Positions 11,923 through 20,813 of a stretch of 38,858 nt of DNA are shown here, piece by piece; the first letter of the stretch is position 1; each line of letters starts with the position of its first letter. This DNA is from Rodentibacter sp. JRC1 (GTDB taxonomy: Bacteria > Pseudomonadota > Gammaproteobacteria > Enterobacterales > Pasteurellaceae): the NCBI RefSeq assembly GCF_020521555.1, contig NZ_BPWA01000002.1, forward strand, positions 1 through 38,858, in the 5' to 3' direction. The position numbers and the translations under genes are program-made. The notes beneath the pieces were generated by a model, which saw only the letters and a list, made by a program, of their open reading frames with translations, ran no database searches and had not been told where the DNA came from.

Positions 11923-12393
11923 TTAAATCCTTGGTAGTCTTAGTTCTTTACGCTTTATTTTATTATAGTAAAGATTTACATCTTTTGCATAGTTATATCT
12001 AATTTTTACTCTTTTATCATTATTCTTGCTTCCTGCATTGTAAACCCCAATAGCAATCCATTTTCTACCGTATTTTTTAAAGTTTTCATTTAATATATAA
12101 CCACCGACAGAAACATTAAAACAGGGATATTTTATAAGATTTTTTACGCTTATTGCCGGAAAGATTGGTTTTAACTTTTCTATGTTTGACGTGTTTATTT
12201 GCATTATTCCAATATCTCTTGATCCATCGTTATTTTTTCCTATAGCGTTTACATTGTATTGTGATTCTTTCCAAGCTATGGCTCTCAAGTAATCAGGATC
12301 AAAATTATAGTACCTCCCTACCTTTTCAAAGCAATTAGCCTGAGAATACAAAGGGAATAATAGAAATAAAGTATATTTTATCAATTTCATCAT
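11923..12393 (-). CDS. Lytic transglycosylase, VirB1/orf169-like
   Basis: 156 residues. Signal peptide (about 1-19, ending YSQA|N). A soluble lytic transglycosylase (SLT, goose-lysozyme-like) domain follows: AIAWKESQYN carries the catalytic Glu, then NDGSRDIGIMQIN and GVYNAGSKN. It cuts peptidoglycan so the transfer channel can be assembled. In F the equivalent (orf169/gene 19) sits beside oriT at the edge of the leading region, exactly as here. Two ATG codons (12393, 12390) compete; AAAGGT is better spaced for the second. Confidence 0.88.
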   Translation of the reverse strand: MMKLIKYTLFLLFPLYSQANCFEKVGRYYNFDPDYLRAIAWKESQYNVNAIGKNNDGSRDIGIMQINTSNIEKLKPIFPAISVKNLIKYPCFNVSVGGYILNENFKKYGRKWIAIGVYNAGSKNNDKRVKIRYNYAKDVNLYYNKIKRKELRLPRI

Positions 12394-12432
12394 TTTACCT
12401 TTTTATCTATGAACTACCCATTTTTTGTCTGC

Positions 12433-12489
12433 ATAAAAACTTAACTACTACAAGCGGTATTTTCGGCTATCGGTGATAATACTTAAGCT
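12433..12489 (+). repeat. Diverged ~57-bp repeat, copy 2
   Basis: Partner of 9751-9808 in the same orientation; contains ACAAGCGGT, the uptake word of the other Pasteurellaceae group, probably by chance. Confidence 0.5.
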
Positions 12490-12684
12490 AGATTAAGCAT
12501 ACATTCGCTATCTTTGGGGTAACTTATTTTGATAAGTATTATATATTTTTTCAATACTTAATCTATCAGACTATGCCTATTTTTTTTATTTTTATACACA
12601 CCTAACGCAAATTTAAAATTTGCATTTATTTTCTTTAATATCAACAATCTATGAGTAATTGATTAAAAATCAGTCTATTTTTGT

Positions 12685-12800
12685 GATGCTATACAGCATC
12701 TATAAATATAATACATATAACTTATTAAAAAAAGAATACTTTTTATCAAAAAAAATAAATTTGTGCTTTATAGCATTTCTATGTATGCTATGTAGCATCA
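12685..12800 (+). promoter_or_regulatory. Palindromic operators and promoter of the relaxosome gene
   Basis: GATGCT-ATAC-AGCATC (12685-12700), a half site TAGCAT (12771-12776) and ATGCTA-TG-TAGCAT (12785-12798). The last overlaps a candidate -10 TATGCT (12784-12789), 17 bp after TTGTGC (12761-12766). Such sites suit a ribbon-helix-helix protein that both marks oriT and represses its own gene. Confidence 0.55.
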
Positions 12801-12832
12801 ATATTTGATTGTTTTTTAATCGGAGTTATATT

Positions 12833-13237
12833 ATGACCTTTGAACATAAACAAAATAATCGTGTTACTATCCGCATACCTTATTCTGTTCTTGAAATTAT
12901 AGATCGTATTTTAGATAACAGGATTGGAGATGGTGAATCTAGTGTTACTAGACATAGTATTGCAGTAGAGTTATTAAAACTTGGTGCAAGAATTGAAAAG
13001 AAAAAATTAGACAATATTGAAACCGGAGGTAATCCGTTTGATAATCGTTTAGAAGAGCAACTTTCTTTTATTGCTAATTCAATTATAAGAACTAGCTTAC
13101 AAGTTGAAAGATTTTCTAGTGTTTTTTTTGAACTGAATAAAGTTTCACCGGATTTGTTTAATAGAATAGTCAGTGAGGTAAAGCTCTCTGAAAAGGAAAA
13201 AATGTTATTGAAAAGACTTTTTATTGATACAGATTAA
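12833..13237 (+). CDS. Relaxosome accessory DNA-binding protein (ribbon-helix-helix, TraY/TraM position)
   Basis: 134 residues from the ATG at 12833, which follows CGGAG; an in-frame TTG at 12809 is less likely. The N-terminal ribbon-helix-helix is NRVTIRIPYSVLEIIDRILD, then TRHSIAVELLKLGARI (residues 10-55); the rest is helical. It would bind repeats in oriT, bend the DNA and help TraI nick, as TraY/TraM or MobC-type proteins do. It lies immediately between putative oriT and traA. Which F protein it equals cannot be decided from sequence alone. Confidence 0.7.
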   Translation: MTFEHKQNNRVTIRIPYSVLEIIDRILDNRIGDGESSVTRHSIAVELLKLGARIEKKKLDNIETGGNPFDNRLEEQLSFIANSIIRTSLQVERFSSVFFELNKVSPDLFNRIVSEVKLSEKEKMLLKRLFIDTD

Positions 13238-13275
13238 AAAAATGTGAGATAGTTCAAATTTCAAGAAAATAACTA

Positions 13276-13306
13276 TTGACAATTAGTTTTTTTTTTTTTC
13301 TAGAAT
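13276..13306 (+). promoter_or_regulatory. Transfer-operon promoter with T13 tract in the spacer
   Basis: -35 TTGACA (13276-13281, perfect) and -10 TAGAAT (13301-13306) are 19 bp apart; 13 of the spacer bases are an unbroken T-run (13287-13299). Loss of one or two T's would give the optimal 17-18 bp spacing, so promoter strength may vary by slippage. Confidence 0.6.
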
Positions 13307-13310
13307 TTGT

Positions 13311-13347
13311 GTCGCATTAGTGATAACCGCTAATGCGACTTTTTTTT
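13311..13347 (+). terminator. Strong terminator/attenuator in front of traA
   Basis: Perfect 10-bp stem GTCGCATTAG / CTAATGCGAC, 9-base loop, T8 tail. It lies after the only good promoter and 30 bp before traA, so the whole transfer operon must be expressed by read-through or antitermination. Confidence 0.85.
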
Positions 13348-13376
13348 ATTAAAAATTAACAAAAGAGGAAAATAAA

Positions 13377-13664
13377 ATGTTTAAAGATTTTATCAAAAAA
13401 CTTTATTCAAAAATAAAAACAACTGTAACAGTTACAGCAGCTTCTTCAGTGCCGGCTGTTGCGATGGCAGTAGATTTAGCCGCAGGAGCAAAACAAGATG
13501 TAAAAGATACTCTTGGTGTTGGTTCAACCGCATGGACTATTTTACTTGTTGTTGAAATTCTTGCCGCTGTTTTAGCATATATTAAAACTAAGAATCTTGC
13601 ATTATTTGGTGGGATTATTGCTGTAATCCTATTTGGTAATGTTGCTTGGGCATTAATTAGCTAA
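13377..13664 (+). CDS. traA: TraA-type F propilin
   Basis: 95 residues. A long positive leader (1-31) ends in VPAVAMA, a signal-peptidase site; the mature pilin is 64 residues with two membrane helices (AWTILLVVEILAAVLAYI and LALFGGIIAVILFGNVAWALI) joined by the short basic loop KTKN, as in F pilin. Subunits wait in the inner membrane and are assembled into the conjugative pilus. Ribosome-binding site AGAGGA. First gene of the operon after the attenuator. No traQ or traX (pilin maturation) was found. Confidence 0.88.
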   Translation: MFKDFIKKLYSKIKTTVTVTAASSVPAVAMAVDLAAGAKQDVKDTLGVGSTAWTILLVVEILAAVLAYIKTKNLALFGGIIAVILFGNVAWALIS

Positions 13665-13680
13665 ATAAAGGAGTGTTTGC

Positions 13681-13983
13681 ATGAATGATAACTCAAGAAA
13701 GAGGTATCAATTTCCTGCAACGCTCTCGAATCAAGGGCGTTTGTTTGGATTAACGATTGATGAAGCGGTTATATTAATTCCACAAAGTTTATTAATGGTT
13801 TTTTATAACCCTTATGTTTTTGCAATCACGCTCTTGATTTCCTTTTTTACTATAAGACATTTAAAGAAAGGTAAAGGCTCTAGTTATCTACTTTGTTTAA
13901 TGTATTGGTTTTTACCAAAGTCAGTAACAGCATCTTTTATCACTGCATTACCCTCATCACATATTAGATATTGGATTTCATAA
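13681..13983 (+). CDS. traL: TraL, F-type pilus assembly membrane protein
   Basis: 100 residues (F TraL about 91). It has the TraL pattern RYQFPATLSNQGRLFGLTIDE near the N-terminus and two membrane segments (EAVILIPQSLLMVF; YVFAITLLISFFTI). It corresponds to VirB3 and works with the TraC ATPase at the base of the channel. ATG 13681 follows AAGGAG; the stop overlaps the traE start by one base. Confidence 0.85.
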   Translation: MNDNSRKRYQFPATLSNQGRLFGLTIDEAVILIPQSLLMVFYNPYVFAITLLISFFTIRHLKKGKGSSYLLCLMYWFLPKSVTASFITALPSSHIRYWIS

Positions 13984-14564
13984 TGGATTTTAACCGTATA
14001 AAAGATATAAATCGTAGCTTGGGTATCGCCCTTTTAATAATGACAGGTATTGCTGCTTCAACTTCTTTACTTGCACACCGTTTATATTCAACAAATAAAG
14101 AATTAGTTAAAACTGCACTAGAGAATAAGCAGATTATTGTTACACCAATGATTAATAATACTAATCAAGAATATGGGTTTAAAGGTGAGCGTGGAAATTC
14201 TGATTATTTACGTTTAATGGGGTTGAGTTTTTTATCTCTTCGTTTAGATGTAAATTCTCAAACTGTCGAGAATAGCCACGATATTTTATTAAGCTACGCT
14301 TCAAATGATTTAAGAGAAAAATTAATCCCTATTCTTTCTCAAGAAAAGAGAAGTTTAAGCGTTGATAATGGGGCATCAGTTTTCTATCCAAAGGCAATTA
14401 AAGTTAGTCCTGGTAATGGAATTGTTGATGTAAAAGGTGAATTGGTTTTTTCTTATGGGATAAGAAAAATCCCATCGGTAAACAAACATTATCAATTAAG
14501 AGTTGATATGGAAAGAGGTTTGCTGAGATTGACCGGATTTTCGGAGATTATGGATGAAAAATAA
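13983..14564 (+). CDS. traE: TraE, VirB5/VirB8-like channel protein
   Basis: 193 residues from the ATG at 13983, overlapping the traL stop as TAATG. One N-terminal membrane segment (about 13-34, IALLIMTGIAASTSLLAHRLY) and a periplasmic domain, as in F TraE (188 residues), a VirB8-type inner-membrane component of the F-type secretion channel. Confidence 0.85.
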   Translation: MDFNRIKDINRSLGIALLIMTGIAASTSLLAHRLYSTNKELVKTALENKQIIVTPMINNTNQEYGFKGERGNSDYLRLMGLSFLSLRLDVNSQTVENSHDILLSYASNDLREKLIPILSQEKRSLSVDNGASVFYPKAIKVSPGNGIVDVKGELVFSYGIRKIPSVNKHYQLRVDMERGLLRLTGFSEIMDEK

Positions 14565-15276
14565 ATATTTTATTTTGTCATTGTTTGCTTTTTCAGTTTC
14601 ACAGTCAAGTTATGCCATAGATGTATCATTAAAACCCTTTGAGGCGATAAATGCGACTGTGAGTAGTAAAGAGCCAAATGTTATTAATGTAAAAAATGAC
14701 ACGATAAGTGCGATTTCAGCTAAAAATGGTGCGGTTTTAAAATATGACGGTACGACTGATGGTTCTGTTATTTTTTCTACATCTGAAACAAAACCTTTTT
14801 CAATTCTTATTGAAACGGAAAAAGGATTTACGTTCACCGTTAATGCAACGCCCAAAAAATCAAATTCTGCGGCTATTGTGATTCATAATCTTGCTGAGAA
14901 AGGAAACGCATTAGAAAGTGATTCTATGTTGCTCAATTCTTCGGAAAATACCTATTCTGGTCTTATTACTCAAATACTAACAGAATTAATTAATCACCGT
15001 GAACCAAAAGGATTTGTTGAAACAAGAAATCGTAAATTTGATGTTTCACCAACATTAAAAGGTATTTTGACAATCCGTAATACAGATGCTTGGGTGGGTC
15101 AAGATATTCGTGTAGTGAAACTAGATATTACTAATATATCAATGAACACAATCGAATTGAATGAACGAATTTTATGGAATAAAGGTGTAATGGCTATCGG
15201 CTTCGATCCTGCGGCAACTACGTTACCGCCTAATCGCCGTGTATTTGCCTATGTTGTGCTAAAAGAGGTGGAATAA
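14554..15276 (+). CDS. traK: TraK, VirB9-like outer-membrane core protein
   Basis: 240 residues (F TraK 242). Signal peptide ending SSYA|IDVS. The periplasmic part ends in a beta-rich domain that forms the outer-membrane core complex with TraB and TraV. It overlaps traE by 11 bases and the traB start by one base, showing tight translational coupling. Confidence 0.87.
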   Translation: MKNKYFILSLFAFSVSQSSYAIDVSLKPFEAINATVSSKEPNVINVKNDTISAISAKNGAVLKYDGTTDGSVIFSTSETKPFSILIETEKGFTFTVNATPKKSNSAAIVIHNLAEKGNALESDSMLLNSSENTYSGLITQILTELINHREPKGFVETRNRKFDVSPTLKGILTIRNTDAWVGQDIRVVKLDITNISMNTIELNERILWNKGVMAIGFDPAATTLPPNRRVFAYVVLKEVE

Positions 15277-16661
15277 TGGCGAATAACATTAATCAACTGG
15301 TGAAAAATAACCAACGCTATCTTTGGGGATTAATCCTAACAGCTATCGCTTTGGGCGGTGGGGTCATTTATGGTGTGAATAAGTGGATTAATGCGCCAAA
15401 AGAAGATACCCCTCAATTTGAAGAAGAGGAAAAACAAATTGAACCTGATTTGACTGGAGCGATTGCAAATACCTTTGATGGACGGGTCACATCTCAGGTA
15501 ATTACTGATGCACAAGCTGAAAGTAAGGAAAATCGAGAAGCGCTAAAAAAAGTCTTAGATAAATTGGATTCTATTGAAAACCGAATGACGGATATCGAGA
15601 AAGAGCGAGATGAACTCAGAAAAAAAATGGACGATTTTTCTAAAGGGCAAGATGAATTATTTGATCAAGTTAATGATGTTAAAGAAAACCCGGCTCTTTA
15701 TAACGAACCGTTACCTGTTACTGATAACGGTCAAGCCGCAGAACGTGGCAGATTAAATTCTAATACAAATCAAAATCCCAATTACCAACAAAATGGGGGA
15801 GTAATATCTTTTTCTGATCCTGTATCAGTACCTAAAAATAATTCTTTTGAACGAAAAGTAATTAAAAAAAAGAATCAAGGCGGTAATAGTACATCACGTT
15901 TTTATGTTCCATCAGGCGCATTTTCTAACGCAATTGTTTTAGAGGGAGCTGATGCAAGTGCGGCAGTTACCGCCAGTACAACATCAATGGCTCCAATGCA
16001 ATTTAAGCTAACTGGTGAATTACATTTACCCGGTAATCATCGTAATAAAAAGTTAAGTGGTTGTTTTATTACAGCAGGAACTTACGGTGATATTTCAAGT
16101 GAGCGAGCGATTGTAAGAACTGAGCGTTTATCTTGTGTCATTAACGGAAAGCATATTGATCAGAAAGTAAAAGGTCATGTTGCGTTTTACGGAAAAAACG
16201 GCATCAAGGGAATACCTGTTATGCGTAATGGAAAAATGCTTGGTTTAGCGTTTGTTTCAGGCGCTCTTGGAGGGTTGGGTAATGCCGTCTCTCAAATCGG
16301 TAATACTCAAGCCGGTTTAGGAGCAACAAGAATAGTTGAAGCGAGTGAGGTACTTAGACAGTCAGCCGGAGGGGGTATTTCATCTGCGGCGAATAAACTG
16401 GCTGACTACTATATTCAAGTTGCTGAACAGTATCACCCAGTTATTCCGATTGGTGCAGGAAATCGTGTCGAGGTCGTCTTTCAAGAAGGATTTTGGGCTG
16501 AATTTATAGAAGCTAAAGATTCTGAAAAATCTGAAGGTATGAAACAACAGGAAAAAGAACTGCGTCAAGATCTTAGTGGGCTACCGGATAATTTACAAAA
16601 GCAATTAGGGGAAGTGGGAAACCAATCACTAAATGATTTTGTTACACCAAATCAAAAATAA
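15276..16661 (+). CDS. traB: TraB, VirB10-like channel scaffold
   Basis: 461 residues (F TraB 475). One N-terminal membrane segment (about 15-35, YLWGLILTAIALGGGVIYGV), a long coiled coil (about 80-125, KKVLDKLDSIENRMTDIEKE and after), a disordered Asn/Pro linker and a C-terminal VirB10-type beta-barrel domain (about 215-420, GCFITAGTYGDISSERAIVR). It spans the periplasm and links inner and outer membranes. It also carries a near-uptake word (AAGTGCGGC). Confidence 0.9.
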   Translation: MANNINQLVKNNQRYLWGLILTAIALGGGVIYGVNKWINAPKEDTPQFEEEEKQIEPDLTGAIANTFDGRVTSQVITDAQAESKENREALKKVLDKLDSIENRMTDIEKERDELRKKMDDFSKGQDELFDQVNDVKENPALYNEPLPVTDNGQAAERGRLNSNTNQNPNYQQNGGVISFSDPVSVPKNNSFERKVIKKKNQGGNSTSRFYVPSGAFSNAIVLEGADASAAVTASTTSMAPMQFKLTGELHLPGNHRNKKLSGCFITAGTYGDISSERAIVRTERLSCVINGKHIDQKVKGHVAFYGKNGIKGIPVMRNGKMLGLAFVSGALGGLGNAVSQIGNTQAGLGATRIVEASEVLRQSAGGGISSAANKLADYYIQVAEQYHPVIPIGAGNRVEVVFQEGFWAEFIEAKDSEKSEGMKQQEKELRQDLSGLPDNLQKQLGEVGNQSLNDFVTPNQK

Positions 16662-16673
16662 GAGGGTAAGAGA

Positions 16674-17210
16674 ATGTATAAAAAAATGGGTGCAATGTTG
16701 ATGGTCAGTATATTGACAGGTTGTGCAGGAATGAATAGCGATTTTGAACATAATATTCCGGCAAAAGATTCCGGTTATTGGTTACAACAAGCAGATGATA
16801 TGACTAATCCAAATATGATTAATCAAGGTACTGGAAATATTGGATTTATGGGGGGGCGTGTTGATGTAAAGCAGTATCGCCTTATTAATACCAACGCGAT
16901 TCGATTACCAATCAAAAATATAAACACAGCCCCTTTTCCAGTTCAAAAAACGGCTGACAATGTAAAAGATGAATTTGAGCCAATTCAAATTTCATACAAG
17001 CCAACCGCATCATCAAATACCGTTGATTGCAATCAAAAATATTGCTATCCGGAGCCGGGTACACCATTCAGACGAGATGATAGTGTATCTAGGGTATGGA
17101 TTGCACCTTATGTTTCACCTAATGACAATGCGCATTTGGGGGAAATTGTTTATTTTGTGACAAAAAAATCGCAATGGTCAGGGATTGAAGAGAGCAAAGG
17201 AGGTAAGTAA
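16674..17210 (+). CDS. traV: TraV, VirB7-like outer-membrane lipoprotein
   Basis: 178 residues (F TraV 171). Lipobox ILTGC with lipidated Cys17; two further cysteines (CNQKYC) in the middle, as in F TraV. It anchors the TraK-TraB ring in the outer membrane. The stop overlaps the traC start by one base. Confidence 0.85.
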   Translation: MYKKMGAMLMVSILTGCAGMNSDFEHNIPAKDSGYWLQQADDMTNPNMINQGTGNIGFMGGRVDVKQYRLINTNAIRLPIKNINTAPFPVQKTADNVKDEFEPIQISYKPTASSNTVDCNQKYCYPEPGTPFRRDDSVSRVWIAPYVSPNDNAHLGEIVYFVTKKSQWSGIEESKGGK

Positions 17211-19789
17211 TGAAATTTAACCCGATTGATGTTGTGAATGTTATTAGTAACTTGCTCGGTGAAAAAGATACCTCACATCAGACAGCACAATTAATGACTG
17301 AATTGGAATATGCGCATATTAGGGATCTTATTCCATTCAAATATTATGATCAGGATTCAGGGCTGTTTATTAATGATCAGTCAGTAGGCTTTATTATTGA
17401 AACACAGCCTTTAATTGGCGCTAATGAACAGCTTGTCGAAAGTTTTAGTCGTATCTTACAAAGCAATATACCGCGAGACCACTATTTGCAAGTTTCTTTG
17501 CTCAGTAGCAAAGCAATTAAAGAAATTGTTGATTTTGGTTTAAAGGATTTTGAGTGGAAAGGTGAATTTGCTGATGAATGTAATCGAGCCACAAGAAATT
17601 ATTATCTTTCAGCCGCAGAGGATATGTTTCCTAACCGTGCTAATCACCCTTTAACTTTGCGTGAATATCGTCTTTTCTTTAGCTATGCGATGCCAGTCAA
17701 ATCCTTTAATGATACTGCTTTTATTAAAGTAAAAGATGTGCGCCGTTCTTTTATCAGCGCATTAAATAGCAATGGTATGTATAGTGAAATTTCAAGTGTT
17801 GAATCTGTTTGCGGATTGTTACGAGAAATCATCAATTTTCAATACAGTAAATTAACACAGTACGACCGCGCTTATTTATCTGAGAAGCATATTTCTAACC
17901 AAGTTGTCGATTCATCAACCAGTTATTTAGTAAAACCGAGCCATATTCTCATCTCTTCTCTTGATGAATATGGGGAAGAGCGTAGAACACGGGCAATGGG
18001 GTTTCATTTATCTGAAAATCCGGGTGAGCATTTTTTGTGGCAAAACGGGAATATTATTTCTGACTTGTTGCAAGTAGAGCGTGGCATTACAAGCCCCTTT
18101 ATCTTCACTATGATTTTAAATACTGAGGAACAAACTTCTTCAACGAATGAAGCCAATCGTAAATTTTTTGACCTTGAGAAAAAAGCCAATGGCGGATTTG
18201 CTCGTTTCATACCATCTGTAAAACGTGAATTTCAAGAGTGGGAGAATTTACGAAATAGTTTGCTGACAGGTCAATCTTCTTTAACGAATTATTTTGTCGG
18301 GATTCGGGTATTTTGTGCTGATGATGACGATATTATGATGCGTGAATCAGAGAAGGTGCTTAAAGCCTTTGAAGGTCAGGGATTAAAAGTGATTCGTAGC
18401 GACTTTATGCAACTAAGGGATTGGTTCGCCTCAATTCCTTTTGTCGTAGCGAATAATCCAAAATATTGGAATGATTTTAAAAAAACTGGTTCGGTGTTAC
18501 GGGCTGAAACTTTTCAGGCTGTCAATTTATTACCTTTGATTGCGGATAATAAATTAAGCCGCTCCGGTATTTTATTGCCTAGTTATCGTAATCAAATCGC
18601 ATTTCTTGATCTCTTTGATGAAAATTTACCAACAACTAATTTTAACTGGTTTATGTCTGCGACCTCCGGTGCAGGTAAATCAGTTATGGCGCAGACTATT
18701 GCTAATCAGGTATTAGATACGCATGGGATTGTTTCTATTTTTGATATTGGTGATTCCTACAAAGCCTTTTGCACTAGTCTAGGCGGTCAATATATCAATG
18801 GCTCTACGTTGCGTTTCAACCCTTTTGCAAACATCACCAATATTGAAGAACAAGCAGAACGTGTCCGCGATCAATTATGTATCTTAGCTAGCCCTAATGG
18901 GCTATTAGACGATGTTCATCAATCCCTTGTTTTGCGCGCAATAACGGAACAATTCCCTCATTACCAACAAGGCATGCGTATTGATCATGTTGTTGATTAT
19001 CTTAAAGCGCATAAAAGAGAAGTCCAAGATTCAGAACGGATTGGCGGCCGTATTGATGAAATTACTCATCTTTTGCAGAAGTACACAACAAAGGGTATCT
19101 ACGGTAAGTATTTCAATTCAGATGAACCTACATTAAATCCTAATATGCAATTCGTTGTAACAGAGTTAGGGGATTTAAGACAAACAGGTGATTTGTTGAT
19201 GGCAGTTTTATTTACGTTAATGATTTGGGTTGAAACTACGATGTATATGACCCCTCGTAACATCAGAAAGCTGAATCTCATTGATGAGGGTTGGAAATTA
19301 CTTAGCGCATCAAGTCAAAAAGTCACAACGTTTATTGAAGAGGGGTATCGAACAGCACGCCGTCATAATGGTTCATTCGGTACAGTAACACAGGCGGTTA
19401 GCGATAAGAACCTAAGTACGGCCGCACTTGCCGCTTATAACAATAGCAGTTTTAAATTTACTCTGATGCAAGATGCGAAGTCCTTTGCTTCTTTTGTAAA
19501 AGAAGAACCTAATATTTATTCCGAATTGGAAATTGAACTAATTAAAAAGTTTCCGGCAGCTCGCAACGTAGGTTATAGCTCCCTCCTGCTGAATATGGGC
19601 GGAATTAGTAGCTTCCATCGTTTATTACTTGATCCATTGCGTAATGCGCTCTTTTCATCTCGTGGTGAGGATTTTACTTATCGTGAGAAACGTTTTGCAG
19701 AGGGGGCTTCTATTCAAAGAATCGTAATGGAAATGGCTCAAAGAGCAGAGCCGGAATTAATGCAAAAACTTTTAGCTAAACAATATTAG
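17210..19789 (+). CDS. traC: TraC, VirB4-family pilus assembly ATPase
   Basis: 859 residues (F TraC 875). Walker A SATSGAGKSVMAQ near residues 484-496 and the Walker B region NLIDEGWKLL near 686-695 mark the VirB4-type AAA+ domain; the N-terminal half is the TraC/VirB4 family domain. It powers pilus extension and retraction at the cytoplasmic face. Confidence 0.93.
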   Translation: MKFNPIDVVNVISNLLGEKDTSHQTAQLMTELEYAHIRDLIPFKYYDQDSGLFINDQSVGFIIETQPLIGANEQLVESFSRILQSNIPRDHYLQVSLLSSKAIKEIVDFGLKDFEWKGEFADECNRATRNYYLSAAEDMFPNRANHPLTLREYRLFFSYAMPVKSFNDTAFIKVKDVRRSFISALNSNGMYSEISSVESVCGLLREIINFQYSKLTQYDRAYLSEKHISNQVVDSSTSYLVKPSHILISSLDEYGEERRTRAMGFHLSENPGEHFLWQNGNIISDLLQVERGITSPFIFTMILNTEEQTSSTNEANRKFFDLEKKANGGFARFIPSVKREFQEWENLRNSLLTGQSSLTNYFVGIRVFCADDDDIMMRESEKVLKAFEGQGLKVIRSDFMQLRDWFASIPFVVANNPKYWNDFKKTGSVLRAETFQAVNLLPLIADNKLSRSGILLPSYRNQIAFLDLFDENLPTTNFNWFMSATSGAGKSVMAQTIANQVLDTHGIVSIFDIGDSYKAFCTSLGGQYINGSTLRFNPFANITNIEEQAERVRDQLCILASPNGLLDDVHQSLVLRAITEQFPHYQQGMRIDHVVDYLKAHKREVQDSERIGGRIDEITHLLQKYTTKGIYGKYFNSDEPTLNPNMQFVVTELGDLRQTGDLLMAVLFTLMIWVETTMYMTPRNIRKLNLIDEGWKLLSASSQKVTTFIEEGYRTARRHNGSFGTVTQAVSDKNLSTAALAAYNNSSFKFTLMQDAKSFASFVKEEPNIYSELEIELIKKFPAARNVGYSSLLLNMGGISSFHRLLLDPLRNALFSSRGEDFTYREKRFAEGASIQRIVMEMAQRAEPELMQKLLAKQY

Positions 19790-19798
19790 GGGGTTCTT

Positions 19799-20191
19799 AT
19801 GACAGATCAAGAAGAAGTATCAACAGAGGAAAAGGTTTCTCGATTTTCTTCGATGATGAAAAAAATTGACAAGGTTCTTGCACTGTTTTTAGTGCTGATA
19901 CTTGCCTTAGCAATTAATCATTTTTTCTTTTCATCACCTAAGGTTGTTTCTTTTGATATTAAATCGACAACTAATACATTTTTAAAACAGGTAGCGACAC
20001 TAAACATTGATGAAAACCAAAAAAATATGATGGTTAAGCGCTATAACCTCGCTTTAGATTCAGTCATTAAAGAATATGAGGCGCAAAATTATATTGTGTT
20101 GGTTAAAGAGGCGGTTGTTTCTAACGTAGAAGATAAAACTGCTGATATTCAACGGAAAATCGCTCAGAAAATGAAAAAAAAGCAAGAGTAA
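19799..20191 (+). CDS. trbI: TrbI, pilus retraction-associated membrane protein
   Basis: 130 residues (F TrbI 128). Single membrane segment (about 26-45, VLALFLVLILALAINHFFF), then a periplasmic helical domain. In F it influences pilus length and retraction. Position between traC and traW matches F. Confidence 0.82.
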   Translation: MTDQEEVSTEEKVSRFSSMMKKIDKVLALFLVLILALAINHFFFSSPKVVSFDIKSTTNTFLKQVATLNIDENQKNMMVKRYNLALDSVIKEYEAQNYIVLVKEAVVSNVEDKTADIQRKIAQKMKKKQE

Positions 20192-20195
20192 TACT

Positions 20196-20813
20196 ATGAA
20201 AAAATATGGCTTGTTACCTCTTATTTTTCTTTCTCTCTCTGTTTCTGCAAAGGACTTGGGAAAAATAGGTGATGTTTGGGCTATTCAGGAACAAAACTTA
20301 CTGAGCCTGATTGATGAACTCTTAAAAGCAGAATTTGAAGGTAAGTCAGAAGCTGAAATCCAAGAAGAAGTAAAAAAACGAGTGACTGAAAATGCATTAA
20401 GACCGCCGCCAGTCATTTTGCCAGTTGCTAAAGTAGATAGTATGCGAAGTTTTGATCCCTCTTATACCGTTGAACGCGATCTTGCTGATCATAAAGGGCA
20501 AGTTTTCGCACATAAAGGGCAAGTGGTTAATCCTTTTGACACTGTTCCTTTTGCTCGCACTTTGGTTTTTATTGATGGTGACGATGAAAAGCAAATTGAA
20601 TGGCTTAAATCATTCAAACCTGAAACTGAAATTGTAAAAATCATTTTACTTAATGGGGATTTGCGCGAAGCAACTGAGAAATTAGATGTTGATTTATATT
20701 TTGACCAAAATGGAGCATTAGTGAATCGCTTTGGCATTAAGGCTGTACCTAGTGTGATTGATGAAATGCCCGGTAAAAAACTGTTACGGATTCGGGAGTT
20801 TGGTTTGAAATGA
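20196..20813 (+). CDS. traW: TraW, periplasmic pilus assembly protein
   Basis: 205 residues (F TraW 210). Signal peptide ending SLSVSA|KD. The C-terminal half contains FIDGDDEKQIEWLKSF and YFDQNGALVNRFGIKAVPSV, a thioredoxin-like pattern shared with TrbC. It works with TraU and TrbC in pilus assembly. The stop overlaps the traU start by 4 bases. Confidence 0.87.
   Translation: MKKYGLLPLIFLSLSVSAKDLGKIGDVWAIQEQNLLSLIDELLKAEFEGKSEAEIQEEVKKRVTENALRPPPVILPVAKVDSMRSFDPSYTVERDLADHKGQVFAHKGQVVNPFDTVPFARTLVFIDGDDEKQIEWLKSFKPETEIVKIILLNGDLREATEKLDVDLYFDQNGALVNRFGIKAVPSVIDEMPGKKLLRIREFGLK

Larger units (their letters stand above)
12394..12832. other. oriT: Probable origin of transfer (oriT)
   Basis: A 439-bp AT-rich gene-free region between the orf169-like gene and the first transfer gene, the place of oriT in F. 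It holds inverted repeats: GATAAGTATT (12531-12540) / AATACTTA (12553-12560), a perfect GCAAATTT-A-AAATTTGC (12607-12623) and the GATGCT family (12685-12700, 12785-12799). A ~57-bp repeat (12433-12489) matches 9751-9808. The nick site itself could not be identified. oriT is inferred from gene order and the cognate relaxase class. Confidence 0.55.

Noticed and set aside
12394..12832. Exact nick site within oriT
   Set aside because: No stretch matched the nic sequences of F-like or R388-like plasmids that I know, so I give only the region.
13240..13376. RfaH ops element upstream of traA
   Set aside because: I did not see GGCGGTAGC or a close variant, so antitermination by RfaH is only a possibility.
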